In this document: positions 11,491 to 23,248 of the stretch, piece by piece
How the letters are laid out: each line of letters opens with the position of its first letter
How positions within the stretch are numbered: the stretch's first letter is position 1
DNA from: Hysterangium stoloniferum
Taxonomy: Eukaryota; Basidiomycota; Agaricomycetes; Hysterangiales; Hysterangiaceae
DNA length: 64,000 nt
Reading direction: 5' to 3'
Assembly: GCA_015178975.1 (NCBI GenBank)
Contig: WHVD01000073.1
Location: forward strand, 124,001 to 188,000
Notes under the pieces: model-generated
Database searches by the model: none
Told to the model about the DNA's origin: nothing
The model's input: the letters and a program-made list of their open reading frames with translations, nothing else
Program-made: the position numbers and the translations under genes

Positions 11491-13188
11491 CCCCTCTCCT
11501 CAAGTGACCTGGGCTTGTGAGTTGTGAATTATCCCAATTGTCTCCCCTCATCGGATAATCTTAGGGGTTAACGACGGGTTGGCCAAGGGTACTGATGCAC
11601 TATTCCTTGAAATTGCCATGATTGGGGTGGCTAATATGGAACCGTCCTCATTTTGCAATACAATTCCTTCGACAATCCACTCCTTGCCCATTAGGTCTTC
11701 GACAAAAATAGGCACTAGTCTGGCTGACTCCGGATTGATGGTGCAGTCTTCCAAGGCTTGTGTGACTCTTTCAGTACACACGCCTTTATCGGGAAGAGAG
11801 GTGAGTTTGGGTTGCTCCTTCTGATGCTTCCCGAAAGGGGCCTTGTTGACGGTAAAGGTCAAAGGTTGAGGTTCCTAGAAGAACTGGCCAGAATAAAACC
11901 TTGTCGTCCCAGGAGAATAAGCCTAGATCCCAACGGCTGATCTCTTAGGGTACCAATTTCATAGTTAACATGGAAATCTTCTCCTAAGAGAATTGGCACC
12001 ATCATTCCTCTAACGACATAAGTTTCCACCGCGAACTTCAGTAAAATTCCACTGTCATCCTCCAGGTAAATAGGAATATTAACATATCTGATGACCTTGG
12101 TGTTACCCGTGAGCTGGATTAGACATAGCTTTGAGTCCCTGTTTCAACTTGTACTGGCCCTGCAGCCCCTTGTAGAATTCCTCCGATATGAGAGAAAGAT
12201 CCGCTCCCGTGTCCATTCTGACTTTAACATGTTCGGGTGAATCGGGAGTTCCTACATGACCGAAAACATGGAGCGCTGCAACTCCTATGCTAGAGTAACC
12301 ACTGGGGGGGTCCCGTTTTCGATAAAGGATCGTAGTATCCTCCTTCATCAGTCGACTGGGATGAGGGTACTGGATTCTAGGTCTCCTACTTTCCTTGTGC
12401 AGGGACAGGCTTACGTTCCTGTGCTCACTTCGACAAAGAATATGTTTCGAGGAGGAATCTAATGCCAGATCACTGTCGCTGTCCTCTGAATCTGAGTCAT
12501 TGTACAGTAGTAAGTCAGGGGGGTTTCCAGGATCAAATGGGAATGTGTCAACATCAGCTCCAGGTGAACAGAGCGAGTCCGAGTTGATTTGTTCATGATA
12601 ATCCTGAGTCTGATGGTGGTTCTTGGTCAGGCCCTCAAGGTCCTGCCAGTGTGCACTCAACCGATCTCCCGTTTCAAAGAAATCTGCAGCAAGTATGGAT
12701 ATGTAGACCTCAGATGGAAGAGCTTCATCAGGCATTCGATTTTCCTCCCTTACTAGATTGTTTCTAACCCAAGGTGCATAAATGGGAACAATAGTCAATT
12801 CGTCATCAGGACTATGTACTTGTCCTTGTATAGATAGTCCATGGACCACTTCATATAACCTTTGCTCCTCAGTTTCCTCCGACATATCCTGTGTGGAGCA
12901 TTTGTTGATAGAGATATAATGAGACATTTTGCCAGCGTGAGGGCAATCTATCTTGAAATGCTCCAGACTTCCGCATATCCAACATTCCTTGGTGGGTTTG
13001 ACCGAGCTCTTCTTGTTGCTCCTCTCAAAGAACATTTTTCCGTGATGCTTTCCCTGCATCTGGTTAGCGGTGTCTGGGACAATCCTTCTCGTCGAGGCTC
13101 TTTCATTAGTCTCACTGACGAGAACGTGGTTAGGTGAAGAGAGGTTATTCGTGGCCCTAAAATCCAATTCCTGACCTTCCAATAACAT
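11491..13188 (-). pseudogene. Ty3 gag end: zinc knuckle and aspartic protease
   Basis: The 361-codon frame 13188-12103 contains a CCHC knuckle CWICGSLEHFKIDC (about residues 69-82), an acidic linker and the protease motif VRMDTGADLSLIS near residue 330. A further frame, 11862-11548, carries the protein-like linker TINPESARLVPIFVEDLMG. The knuckle binds RNA and the protease matures the polyprotein in this family. The DTG triad is intact, but the frame does not run through to RT. Confidence 0.75.
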
Positions 13189-13412
13189 GACGTGCAGTTT
13201 CTGGAACTGGTAACATTCTCAGTGTGTTTGGACCCAAGTGTTGATCAGAGCTTCTTGCAGGTTATTAGCATAAGTCTACAAACTCATGATGTTGTCAATG
13301 GGTTGTCCTTGAAGAAGGTAAAGCCATTCCGTGGGCAGCGTAAGAATGAGTCTGCACATTTCATCCCCTCTGTCTTGGTGGAACCCGTACAGGAAACAAT
13401 AGAGTTTACTCT

Positions 13413-14750
13413 CTACTGGATGTAGTGGACAGGTGTCTCATGATCGTGACCGGCTTGTCGAAATTTCATGGCTTCCCATTCTAAGGCCAAGCGCCAGTGA
13501 GTTCCAAGCAATCCTTCCACAATGCCCCAAAGAAACGACCCATGAGATTGACTGAATTCAGTACGATGCTCACGGTCTAGGGTGCTCCACCAGACCTTAG
13601 CATTGCCCATGAGTCGTCTTGGCAGAGCAACTCCTAACAGTGCTCTCAAAGAGTCTGATACTTCCACGAGACTCATGATGTCCATGATATAATCCAGGGC
13701 CTTGGATTGGGCTCCATCATATTCAGGGAGGTCAGACCATTTGATCTTGATGTCGTTGGTGTTAAGAGTGATCTTCTTGTCCTTAGGTAAGTCATCAATA
13801 AGTGCGCTAGCTTGAGACCACATTGGAGTTCAAAAGGGGGTATTAGGCGCTCCATTGTGGTGCTCCCCACGTCCTGAATTCCCTCCTCAGTCTGAAGTAT
13901 TCGAACTCCCAGATGAATCACTAGGGGGTCCTCCTGATGGCAAGAAAGAATTCAAAGTGATTGGCAGAGAATGGCAGGGACTGTCTGAGTTCAGCGATCC
14001 TCGACCAGCAACTGGGCCAGCTATACCCTCAGTGAATGCTGTAGAGAAAGACGGTCGACCCTTGCTGGCGACCGATCGGTTTCTGACAGTGGTCACCTCG
14101 TTCCCGAAGTTAGGGCTGTTCGAGACTCCTTCAAACGTGACGTGAGAGCGATGATCTCCCTGGAGAGGCACTGGGCCGGGTTCCATCGCGATTTGTCTCT
14201 CGATCTCTGTCGTGTTCAGAAGTCGATGCAGCTGAGGTTGATGAAAAGGAGTGCAGACCTCAATCCTCTTTTCCTGAAGGCGTTCTATCACCTGCGTCCT
14301 CATGTCCAGCGGAAAATCCTCCAATATCACGGAACGGTTGAGAGAATGTAGGAAACGAGTATCAGGAGACCCATTTAGGTTGCGAATGAACGAATTAGTC
14401 GTGGAGAGTGGCAAATCGGGGACCTGAATTGAGTCATTATAGGGGAGGAGTACCTCTAAAACCATCTTATCGAGTCTTCTTTGGTTTCGCTTCAACTGAC
14501 CCCTTAAGGTGAAGTATGCAAACGATAGATTTGGTGTGACTCCATTGAGAGACTCCTCCAACATACAGATGTACATGTACTGGTAGTCAACCTTAGGCAC
14601 AACATGATCTCCACCGAGCAGGACGTGTAGGATTTGCAATGCATCATCATGCGTACGAAGTGCTTCAAGGAATAGAGAGTAGAGAGAACACCTCCCACTT
14701 GAGAATCCTTCTTCCTCCCTCCATAGCAGTTGTCACCCCGTTTGACCATT
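13413..14750 (-). pseudogene. Ty3 gag capsid region, frameshifted
   Basis: Frame 13823-13413 has capsid-like sequence (WSDLPEYDGAQSKALDYIMD, PRRLMGNAKVWWSTLDREH), the usual retrotransposon gag pattern. Frame 14639-13887 (250 codons) lies upstream and is rich in Ser, Pro and Arg, consistent with a gag N-terminal region. The two overlap in different frames at 13921-13673, which marks at least one frameshift. Confidence 0.6.
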
Positions 14751-14787
14751 CAGGAATCGATCGGGTCAAGTCCTCAAGGCTCCCTGG

Positions 14788-15461
14788 TGTAAAAGGTTGA
14801 GTAGTTTACCACTCAATGTGCGATTGTTATCAACTAGCGATAGTACGAAATACAATCAACTAGTAGTTTTAGGTAGTCAAGATGTAGATTACGATTGACC
14901 CTTAAGTGCAATTGGTAGATATTACAAGGGCGGATCGACCTTACGGTACGGTCCGACTGTGTAGCTAACTGGGCTGATGGCCAAGTAGATAAGAGAAAGT
15001 ATATGTTGCACGAGAGAGAGAGAATATCCTAAGAAAGTGAGTTATGATGGATATTCTTACCACGCGAAGCAAGAGCTTGAAGTCGAGTCGAATAATAGTA
15101 ACTAACTTCGACTGTTTCAGTGCGAAGTGTAGTTACTGTAATTCTAGGAAGAGAGATAGAGTGAAGGTTTGTTTTAGACAAGACCCCAAACCAGTACTTG
15201 CATGTGCATGTGATGGTTGTCGGGGTTAAAAGGTGTCTTAGTTTGTATCGTGTGACTACTACTGTGACATGTGCATATGTCTTGTGGGCGAGAGCACCCA
15301 CAAGCATACATGGACTCTCGAACTAATAAAAGGGGTATGACCGTATTTATGAGTGATAAAAAGAGAATAAAAAATATAAAAGAAATAATGGCATTATAAA
15401 GTGGCTAAGGGCTAAGGCTTAGAGCCTTTAGTCGCACCTCCTATGTGACCTATCCTTCACA
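14788..15461 (-). mobile_element. Solo LTR, family C
   Basis: The 674-bp element starts TGTAAAAGGTTGAG and ends CTATCCTTCACA. The 5-bp duplication cctgg is exact at 14783-14787 and 15462-15466. It shares the cacccacaagcatac and tctcgaactaataaa blocks with families A, B and E but is otherwise distinct. Orientation follows those shared blocks. Confidence 0.9.
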
Positions 15462-15466
15462 CCTGG

Positions 15467-15976
15467 TCATGTGAATAAATCCTGTGCCGATAAGATCGCC
15501 TGATAATGACCTAACCAGACTGCTACAGTCACTGGTAAAAGGGGGTAATCCATATTGTACTCCTCCACAAAGGGAGTAACCTGATCCTCGGAGATTTGAT
15601 CGGTGTAGTACATATCCCATTGCAAGTGGATGGGCTGAGCGTAAACCATATGACCTCCAAGGAACTGCTTAAGGATAACCTGTCTCGGAGGGAACGTGAG
15701 AATGGGCTTGGGTGCTTGACTAGGCTCAACATTGGCTCCAGGGGTGCTCAACTGCCCAGTTGATGAGCGTTCCTCAGGTGGATCAGGGGGAATGTTCATT
15801 GATGATCCAGCTACTACTCTGGAGGGATCCTCTAGAGGAGCTGATCCTTGAAAGGTCAATGAAGACTTCCTCAAAGTGACATTACAGGGTGGTTCTAGGT
15901 TAGCGGGTCTTTGACAAGGCATGGAACTGCTTGGAGTTGACAAAGACCTTGGTGTTTGGTTCTTGCCCGTAGTCAT
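15467..15976 (-). CDS. Retroelement ORF (169 aa) next to the 5' LTR, function unknown
   Basis: It starts 77 bp inside the family B LTR at 16053, the position of a first gag-like ORF. It is Pro/Ser-rich in its N-terminal half and then carries PRQVILKQFLGGHMVYAQPI and ISEDQVTPFVEEYNMDYPLL. No domain is recognised. Its stop (15467-15469) lies just before the target duplication of the family C LTR, so the original frame may have ended here or been cut. Confidence 0.45.
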   Translation of the reverse strand: MTTGKNQTPRSLSTPSSSMPCQRPANLEPPCNVTLRKSSLTFQGSAPLEDPSRVVAGSSMNIPPDPPEERSSTGQLSTPGANVEPSQAPKPILTFPPRQVILKQFLGGHMVYAQPIHLQWDMYYTDQISEDQVTPFVEEYNMDYPLLPVTVAVWLGHYQAILSAQDLFT

Positions 15977-16052
15977 TCACATGCTCGAGTCTTAGTAGTC
16001 AAATAATAAGATATTTCCTTGTAGGAAAGAATGGTCTGGCTCGGATCACCAC

Positions 16053-16437
16053 TGTGCAGAGTCGATAGATTCTGACTGCTCAATATATGAAGAATAGTGT
16101 TTATTCAACTACTATTAGTAAGTATTGACTGTTCAGTACAATACAGTAGGTTACTAGACTGATATGTAGTACTAGTAGAGAGACACACTACATGTCACAA
16201 GAGCAACTGTACAGTTGCTCGTGACGACTAGAACAAGAGAATAGAAGAGTTAACCTTTACGGTACAACTTGTAGCTAGAAGTAAGAGAGATAATCAGCGA
16301 AAGACTGAATATCTAGGGTAGAGAGATAGCAGCGCGAGTCGACTGCAGTGTCGACAAGCGCAAAGACTTGAGAGTGGGACTTGACCTTTGCGGTTTGAGT
16401 CCAAAGACTATTAGTATGCGAGAAAACACTACCTTGG
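16053..16437 (-). mobile_element. Truncated family B LTR, probable 5' LTR of the composite minus-strand Ty3 element
   Basis: The sequence from TGTGCAGAGTCGATAG follows 3748-4387 closely for about 385 bp, then stops at cactacctt, where the plus-strand Ty3 fragment begins. The minus-strand sequence just after it (TGGTGATCCGAGCC, 16050-16037) begins with TGG and is a candidate primer-binding site; the matching tRNA was not determined. Confidence 0.75.
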
Positions 16438-17888
16438 GTTAACAGCTGGATGGATCAGGACGGGTATTTCGGGAATGACTTTTTGGTACCAAGCCCACCC
16501 TCCTCCCTTGTGGCATTTTCAATCAATCAATCAGCTGGCACTCCTGCTATCGACATGCCACATACTCAAGACGACATCTTTATGGACTCACAACTTCCCC
16601 TTATTTTCAACTTTCTTTCTACCACTCAAAAGCCATCGGGACTATCCGATGATGTCACAAAGAAATTTATCAAATGGTCAATGCATTTTTTTGTCAGGGA
16701 TAAGAAGCTCTGGCGCCAGAATAGTTCAGGAATGCATAGGCTTGTTGTTTTGGATATAGAAAAGTGCCTATCTTTCATTTCTCAGGCTCATGATCAGCTC
16801 AGACACAAACAAGCCTTTTCTACTCACAGGAATTTGTCGGACCGTTTTTGGTGGCCAGGACTCAATCACAACATAGCGTGGTTTGTCAAGACTTGTCACA
16901 AATGTCAACTACGTAACACCCAACACGTCTTTATCCCACCTACCGTCGCAACTCCCGGCTCCCTCTTCCAGCACGCACATCTCGACACCATGCACATGCC
17001 AAAGGCATCAGGTTTGCAATACATCGTTCAGGGTCACTGTTCTCTAAGTTCGTATCTGGAGTTCAAGATGCTGGCACATAAAATGGCGGCAGCACTTGGA
17101 AAATTCATATTTAATGATATTCTCTGCCACTGGGGTGCACTCTCAGAAATCGTCACTGACAACGGCACTCCTTTTGTTGCAGCATTGGATTGGCTAGCTG
17201 CGAAGTATCACATTCACCACATTCGCATCTCGCCGTACAACAAATGGGCTAATGGCATTGTTGAACGTAGCCATCATACCATTCGTGAATCTATAGTCAA
17301 AGCCTGCGAAGCTGACATCTCGCGTTGGCCAGACATTACGCCACATATATTTTGGGCTGACCGTGTTATGGTCTGCAAAAGTACTGGATACTCCCCATTC
17401 TATATGGCTCATGGAATTGAGCTGGTCTTACCCTTGAAGCTACATATCTTGTGCCAAAGATTGACAAGCCATTGCCTACTCCTGACCTCATTGCCATCCG
17501 CGCCCAACAGCTTGAAAAGCGGCCTGAGGACCTTGCTAGGATCAAGGAACGTGTTTTAAAGTCCCGCTATGCCTCCATTGCCTAGTTTGAGAAAGACCAT
17601 GAAAATCTCATTGTTGACTATGATTTTCAGGAAGGATCACTTGTGCTTGTGCGCAATTCTCGCATTGAGACCGATTTATCACGTAAAATGAAGCCACATT
17701 ACTTAGGACCGCTGGTTGTCATCCGTCGCACTGGTAACAAGGTTTACATTTTGGCAGAGCTCGATGGTGCAGTTCACAAACACTCCTACGCCGCCTTTCA
17801 CCTCATCCCTTACTACCCGCGCTCTCGCACTATCATTCCTGTCATGTCTCTCATTGATCCTTCTCACATTCCTGCCAACAACGGTTGA
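16438..17888 (+). pseudogene. Ty3 integrase fragment, 5' truncated and frameshifted
   Basis: Frame 16450-17559 contains the H-H-C-C zinc domain (QAHDQLRHKQAFSTH...CHKCQLRN) and core residues Asp (HLDTMHMPK), Asp (VTDNGTPF) and Glu (GIVERSHHTIRES). A frameshift near 17440 and an in-frame TAG near 17583 follow, then 17643-17888 encodes the C-terminal GPY/F-type domain (MKPHYLGPLVVIRRTGNKVY). Gag, protease and RT are absent: the left end abuts the truncated LTR at 16437. Confidence 0.8.
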
Positions 17889-17933
17889 CCTCTAGACGAG
17901 TAGGTTGACCGGGGACGGTCAACATTCAAGCCC

Positions 17934-17941
17934 CAAGGAGG
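17934..17941 (+). other. Polypurine tract
   Basis: The purine run aaggaggt lies immediately upstream of the LTR start at 17942 and downstream of the integrase stop, as expected for plus-strand priming. Confidence 0.6.
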
Positions 17942-18284
17942 TGTAAGGGAGTGGGACTCCCTACATGGTGATCTTGTCATTAATACGCATGACGTCACAT
18001 GTTCTATTGTGTTGAGTGATTAGTAGCCACATGTCCCTTTCCCATTGTCTCTATATTTCCTTTGTTCTATATCATTGTGCGAAGATTATATTGTCATATT
18101 CAGCTAGAATATTCCACCTCCATTGTTCTTTTTTTCATTGTCTTCAACATGTGCTTTGTTCTTTAAATGTTGTGCCACTCAAGTTTACTGTATATAAAGT
18201 CTCTCAAGTTCTCTAGAATATCATCAGATTTTCCAGATCTTTTCACTTTAGATATTTTGCGCTCACAGCACAACATATCTTACA
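17942..18284 (+). mobile_element. 3' LTR of the plus-strand Ty3 fragment
   Basis: The 343-bp LTR has matching inverted ends TGTAAG and CTTACA. A TATATAAAG box lies near 18190. It follows integrase and a purine tract. The next bases (from 18285) already belong to a different, AT-rich Ty3 element. Confidence 0.75.
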
Positions 18285-21200
18285 CTGTGTAATATTACGA
18301 GCAGTAACAATTTCTGATTCTTTAATTATTGAACTTAAATCGAAAAAAATTCCGAAAATGCAAGCATTAATTGATTCAGGATCTAGTCATCTTTTTATGG
18401 ACAAAATGTTTGCACGACAAAATAATCTATCTTTCAACCAATTGAAAAATCTGTTATCATTAAAATTAATCGACGGATTGACTCCGACATCAGGACAAAT
18501 TACGTATATGACTACATTACAAGTTTACTTTCCATCTGGGCAAATTCAAGAATTACAATTCTTTCTAACCAATCTCGACTCGTCTTGTCAAGTGGTATTA
18601 GGACTCAACTGGCTGAAGCAATACAATCCTGCGATTGACTGGCTATCTGGCCATATATTGTTCAAACCTACTTCAACACCTTTGACAAATCCGAATCCGA
18701 TTCAACTGTCAATCAAAATGTTATCAGAAGAGAAGCATGCTTTGACCTCAGCAAGTCATTCATCGACATCTGAGAAAATCCATGAAGAATTGAAATCCGA
18801 GACTGTTAATCTGAATATCAACATAGTCAATCAAAAGACTTTCTTACAAGCTGCGAAAGCAAAAGACTCTCAAACCTTTGTGGTCTTTATTCGCGATGAA
18901 TCTTTCAAGACTTGTAAGGCCTCTGGTGCAAAAACTACGACTTCAACTTCATTCGACATACCAAACATTCGGACCGAATATTCCGACTTCTCAGACGTTT
19001 TCAATAAAAAAGAAGCTGAAGCTTTACCTCAACATCGAAGTTATGATCACGCTATCCCATTAGAAGAAGAAACTATTCCACCTATGGGTCCGATCTATTC
19101 ATTATCTGAGACAGAACTTCAAGTGCTATGAGAATATCTCCAAGAGAACCTTTCGAAGAAGTTTATTCAATCGTCGCAATCTCCCGCCGGCGCACCGATT
19201 TTATTCGTTAAGAAGAAAGACGGGAGCCTATGACTTTGCATCGACTATCAAGGACTTAATAAAATCACACAGAAAAACTGATATCCACTTCCTTTAATTC
19301 CTGATCTTTTGGATCAACTCCGAACGGTGAAATATTTTATGAAAATTGATCTCTGAGGTGCCTATAATTTAGTTAGGATTGCTCCAGGAGATGAGTGGAA
19401 AACAGCTTTTCGGACTCGATATGGATCTTTCGAATATTTGGTTATGCCTTTTGGATTATGCAACGCTCCGGCAACCTTTCAACAATTAATGAATGAAATA
19501 TTTTCAGATTTACTTGATATTTGGGTAATTATCTATCTCGACGACATACTAATATTTTCCGACAATCTCGAAGAACATTTACAACATGTTCGAGAAGTTC
19601 TTCAACGGCTTCGACAAAATCGATTATTTGCAAAACCCAAAAAATGTGAATTTCATAAAACCAGTGTCGAGTTTCTAGGATATGTTATTTCTCCTCAAGG
19701 TGTATATATGGATGAAGAAAAAATCAAAGTTATTCAAGACTGGCCCGAACCACAAAAAGTCCACGACATTCAATCATTTTTAGGATTTGCGAATTTCTAT
19801 CAAAGATTTATTCCAAGTTATTCTGAAATTGTTTTACCATTGACTCGACTTACTCGAAAAAAGGTTCAATGGCATTTCGATGAAAAATGTCGACATGCAT
19901 TTAACTATTTGAAAAAAGAGTTTACTACAGCTCCAATTTTAATTTATTGGAATCCAGATTATAAACCTATACTCGAAACTGACGCTTCTGATCATGCTAT
20001 AGCTTCAATATTTTCTATGCAAACTCCCAATAACGAGATTCATCCAGTCGCTTATCATCCAAGAACCCTTTCAACTTCCGAAATCAATTACGACACTTAC
20101 AATAAAGAATTATTGGCAATATTTGAATCTTTCAAAATTTGGCGACATTATTTCAAAGGAACAAAAGAACCAATTGAAGTTTTAATGGATCACAAGAATC
20201 TCGAATATTTTGCGACAACTTGAATTTTGTCTCGACAACAAGCTTGATGGGCAGAATATTTATTGACATTTAATTTGATTATTTGATTTCGACCGGGAAA
20301 ACTAAATTTGAAAATAGATGTTCTTTCCAGAAGAAATGACATTTATCCGAATGAACCCGACTACTCAAAAAAGAATCTGACTAATCTTCGACTGGTATTT
20401 ACAAATGAGCAAATTCAAGCTTCCTTACATGCAACATATTATCTTCCAATAGCCAGAAAAGCTACTCTCATTATGGATACAGATCAACTATTGAGAAAGA
20501 TATATTCAAAGCTCAAAAAGAAGATCAATTTACTCTCGACAAAATTTGACAGATTTCCGACGGTATCAAAGAAGATTGGCAAAAGAACAAACAAGACTTT
20601 TTATGTTTCCAAAACAGAATTTACATTCCTGATTATCAAACTCTCCAACTTTAAATTCTTCAATCACAACACAATCATATTACAGCAGGCCATTTCAGTC
20701 AAACGAAAACGTATCGAACAATATATCGAGACTTCTTTTGGCCACAACTCCGACAAGATATTCAAAATTTTATTCGATCATGCATAACGTGTACAAAATC
20801 GAAAACTCCACGACATCGACCCGTTGGATTACTTAAGCAACTTCTGATTCCTCTTCGACCATGGCCTTCGATCTCGATGGACTTTATCGAACAATTACCG
20901 ACCTCGAATGGTTACGACTCAATACTCGTAATCGTCAATCGACTTTCGAAACAAGCAATATTCATTCCAACTTATACTACGATCAACACTTCTGAACTCG
21001 CTCAACTTTTCATATTACATGTCTTTTCAAAACATGGAGTCCCCAGTCATGTAACTTCTGATCAAGGATCCGAATTTGTGTCACATTTCTTTCGATCTCT
21101 CGGAACAGCACTCAACATGAAATTACATTTCACTTCAGGATATCATCCTGAAGGTGATGGACAAACTGAACGAGTCAATCAAACCCTCAAACAATATTTA

Positions 21201-21938
21201 CAAATATATTCCAATTATCAACAAGACAATTGGGCCGAATTACTTCCTTTAGCTGAATTTGCTTACAACAATGCACCTTCCGAAACAACTGGTGAAACGC
21301 CATTTTTTGCTAATAAAGGTTATCATCCATTGTTAGAAATTCACCCTGAAAAAGATCTAGCTTCTGCTCTAGCTCGTGATTATACAACAGATCTCGAAGC
21401 TCTACATAAACATCTCAAATCAAATATCCAGAAAGTGCAAATACATTATCAAAAATATTCTGACATACATCAAAAAGAATCTTTCGACTTTCTGATCCAT
21501 TCTCAAGTCTTTGTACGATCTGACTTCATTCAAACGACTCAACCATCGAAAAAATTATCGGAAAAATTATTAGGCCCCTTCGAAATCATTGCTCAACCAG
21601 GATCTCATTCATACACATTAAAACTCCCCAATCATCTCAAAGGAATTCATCCCATCTTTCACATCTCAATGTTAGAACTGTTTTATCCCAATACTTTCCC
21701 AAATCGAAAACAACCTCCTCCTCTACCAATTTATGTTGAAGAAGAACCCGAATATGAAATTTGAGAAATTTTGGATTCAAAATTTGATAAAAGATATAAA
21801 GATTCATTATGATATTTAGTTGCTTGGTTAGGTTATGAAGGAACAGACGAAGAAACTTCGTGGTTAGGATCTCAAGATCTCGAACATGCTTTCCACCTTA
21901 TCGAAGAATTTCATCAAAAATATCCAAATCTTCCATGA
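18285..21938 (+). pseudogene. AT-rich Ty3/gypsy pol (protease to chromodomain) with nine TGA stops
   Basis: In order: protease (LIDSGSSHLFMD, from about 18361); RT with [37 protein letters not shown] and IYLDDILIFS; RNase H (LETDASDHAIASIF, YNKELLAIF); integrase zinc domain near 20660-20800; core Asp (MDFIEQLP, 20877), Asp (TSDQGSEF) and Glu (GQTERVNQTL); C-terminal LLGPFEIIAQPGSHSYTLKL; chromodomain (YLVAWLGYEGTDEETSW). Gag and 5' LTR are missing. The frame is broken by TGA at 19129, 19231, 19279, 19354, 20221, 20245, 20284, 21762 and 21810, most where the family has Arg, plus one frameshift between about 20400 and 20650. Arg is mostly CGA here, so CGA-to-TGA is the simple explanation. Confidence 0.9.
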
Positions 21939-22052
21939 CATTAAAAATTTCATTCAACTATCTTTTGACTCTTATTTCGACACTTAATCGACAAAATTGA
22001 AAAAAACATATCAAAACGCAAAAATATCAATTATATCAAAATTTAAAAGTAA

Positions 22053-22891
22053 CTATAAATCCTCAATTCCTTCCTCTCTCAGTTCTGCCATCTTATCAAA
22101 CCATGCCCCCCTAAATCTCCCACTATTAACACTAATATCAGTCTCCTCACTAAAATTGCCACTTTTGACCAATTTCTTTGACAAAACTGAAAAATCCTTT
22201 CTGAACGCTTTGACCTCACCGATTAAATCTTCCATAGTTTCCTCTAATTTCGACATTCTTTCGCCAATCAATTTTATTTCCTTTTCCAACTGGTTATCCA
22301 ACCGATGTTCCAACCTTCTTGACGGTCTAGAAAAATTTGACATTCTCGATATGATGTTGCGATGGACATTCTTCCTTTGCCCCAGTTTACGAATTCCTGG
22401 ACTACCATTTTCGCTCTCGTTCTCCAATTCTTCGATCACATTTTGACTTTTCTTCCGGTTTCGACGTGGTTTTCTGGCTGGCCTATTCACGGTCCAGTAA
22501 CAAGCCCAATGCAATTGATTGCACTGATCGCAATTCGACGACACATTAGTTTTCTTACACATGAAATTTGTGTTGAAACACATCGTGCAACTGGAGAAAA
22601 CAAATTAGCAAAATTCAACAAAAATTCAACAAAAACGAAAAATTATGAATTTTCCAATTTTGCCTCAAATTCCCATTGCATCCCAATTCCCTTACGAGTC
22701 ACCTTATTGAACGGTTCTTTGCAGTCTTCTATCCGCTTTTTGGGAATTTCTTCTAAAAAAAATAACTAATTAACTAATTTTAAAGAAATCCCAGAAATCG
22801 ACTTACCAACTGCATCAACAACCACATCTCTATCCTCGAAACCCAAAAACTCGGATCCTGATTCAAGCTGATCGACTTCTATGTCAGACAT
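22053..22891 (-). CDS. Antisense accessory ORF of the Ty3 element: Zn2Cys6-like cluster plus coiled coil
   Basis: The gene runs opposite to pol and converges with it, ending 114 bp from the pol stop. Likely start ATG at 22891-22889 (MSDIEVDQLESGSEF); the first exon ends near GTAAGT at about 22803 and an acceptor TTTTTTTTAG leads into EEIPKKRIEDCKEPFNKVTR. The last exon (about 22590-22053) has six Cys in CTMCFNTNFMC and CDQCNQLHWAC, i.e. C-x2-C-x6-C-x8-C-x2-C-x6-C, the spacing of fungal binuclear zinc clusters, then a basic stretch (RPARKPRRNRKK) and a heptad-like Leu/Ile region (LEKEIKLIGERMSKLEETME). The donor before the last exon is not resolved. DNA binding is inferred. Confidence 0.6.
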
Positions 22892-22967
22892 TGATGAACA
22901 TGAAAATAGATGATGAAAAAACTTTTCAAACTCCGACCTCGTGGGCTCGGTCACAAAGGGAGGATAC

Positions 22968-23210
22968 TGTCACAACCGTCACATGTCACAATATGCTGAC
23001 TAATTGGTGCCATCACCTATAGCTTGCAATGTATGATGGGGGGGAGGAGGATTGCCTGTCCGCTCACCAGCAGACAAACAGCCCGAGTGTGAGATGGAGG
23101 AACATGCCACTTCCCACCTACCACACACAGTCGGCTTGTTCCTACCTCCATGCCGACTCCCCCAAAATAAATAAGCATAACAGTGTAATAGTATAAGCAG
23201 AAGCAGTGAG
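22968..23210 (+). mobile_element. Start of the 3' LTR of the AT-rich Ty3 element
   Basis: A purine tract aaagggaggata (22956-22966) is followed by TGTCACAACCGTCACATG, a typical LTR start. Pol and the antisense ORF lie directly upstream. The right border is not clear; it is before the A20 run at 23213. Confidence 0.55.
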
Positions 23211-23212
23211 AT

Positions 23213-23232
23213 AAAAAAAAAAAAAAAAAAAA
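23213..23232. repeat. A20 homopolymer
   Basis: Twenty consecutive A on the plus strand (T on the minus strand), just downstream of the tyrosine recombinase stop at 23249. Confidence 0.95.
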
Positions 23233-23248
23233 GAGTTTAAAAACTACA

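Noticed and set aside
14788..15461. Family C LTR as the 5' LTR of the Ty3 pol to its left
   Set aside because: It has its own exact cctgg duplication on both sides and the adjacent sequence lacks a TGG-type primer site.
18285..21938. Altered genetic code with TGA read as Arg
   Set aside because: Neighbouring host genes end in TGA, TAA or TAG normally and have no internal TGA; CpG decay explains the pattern.
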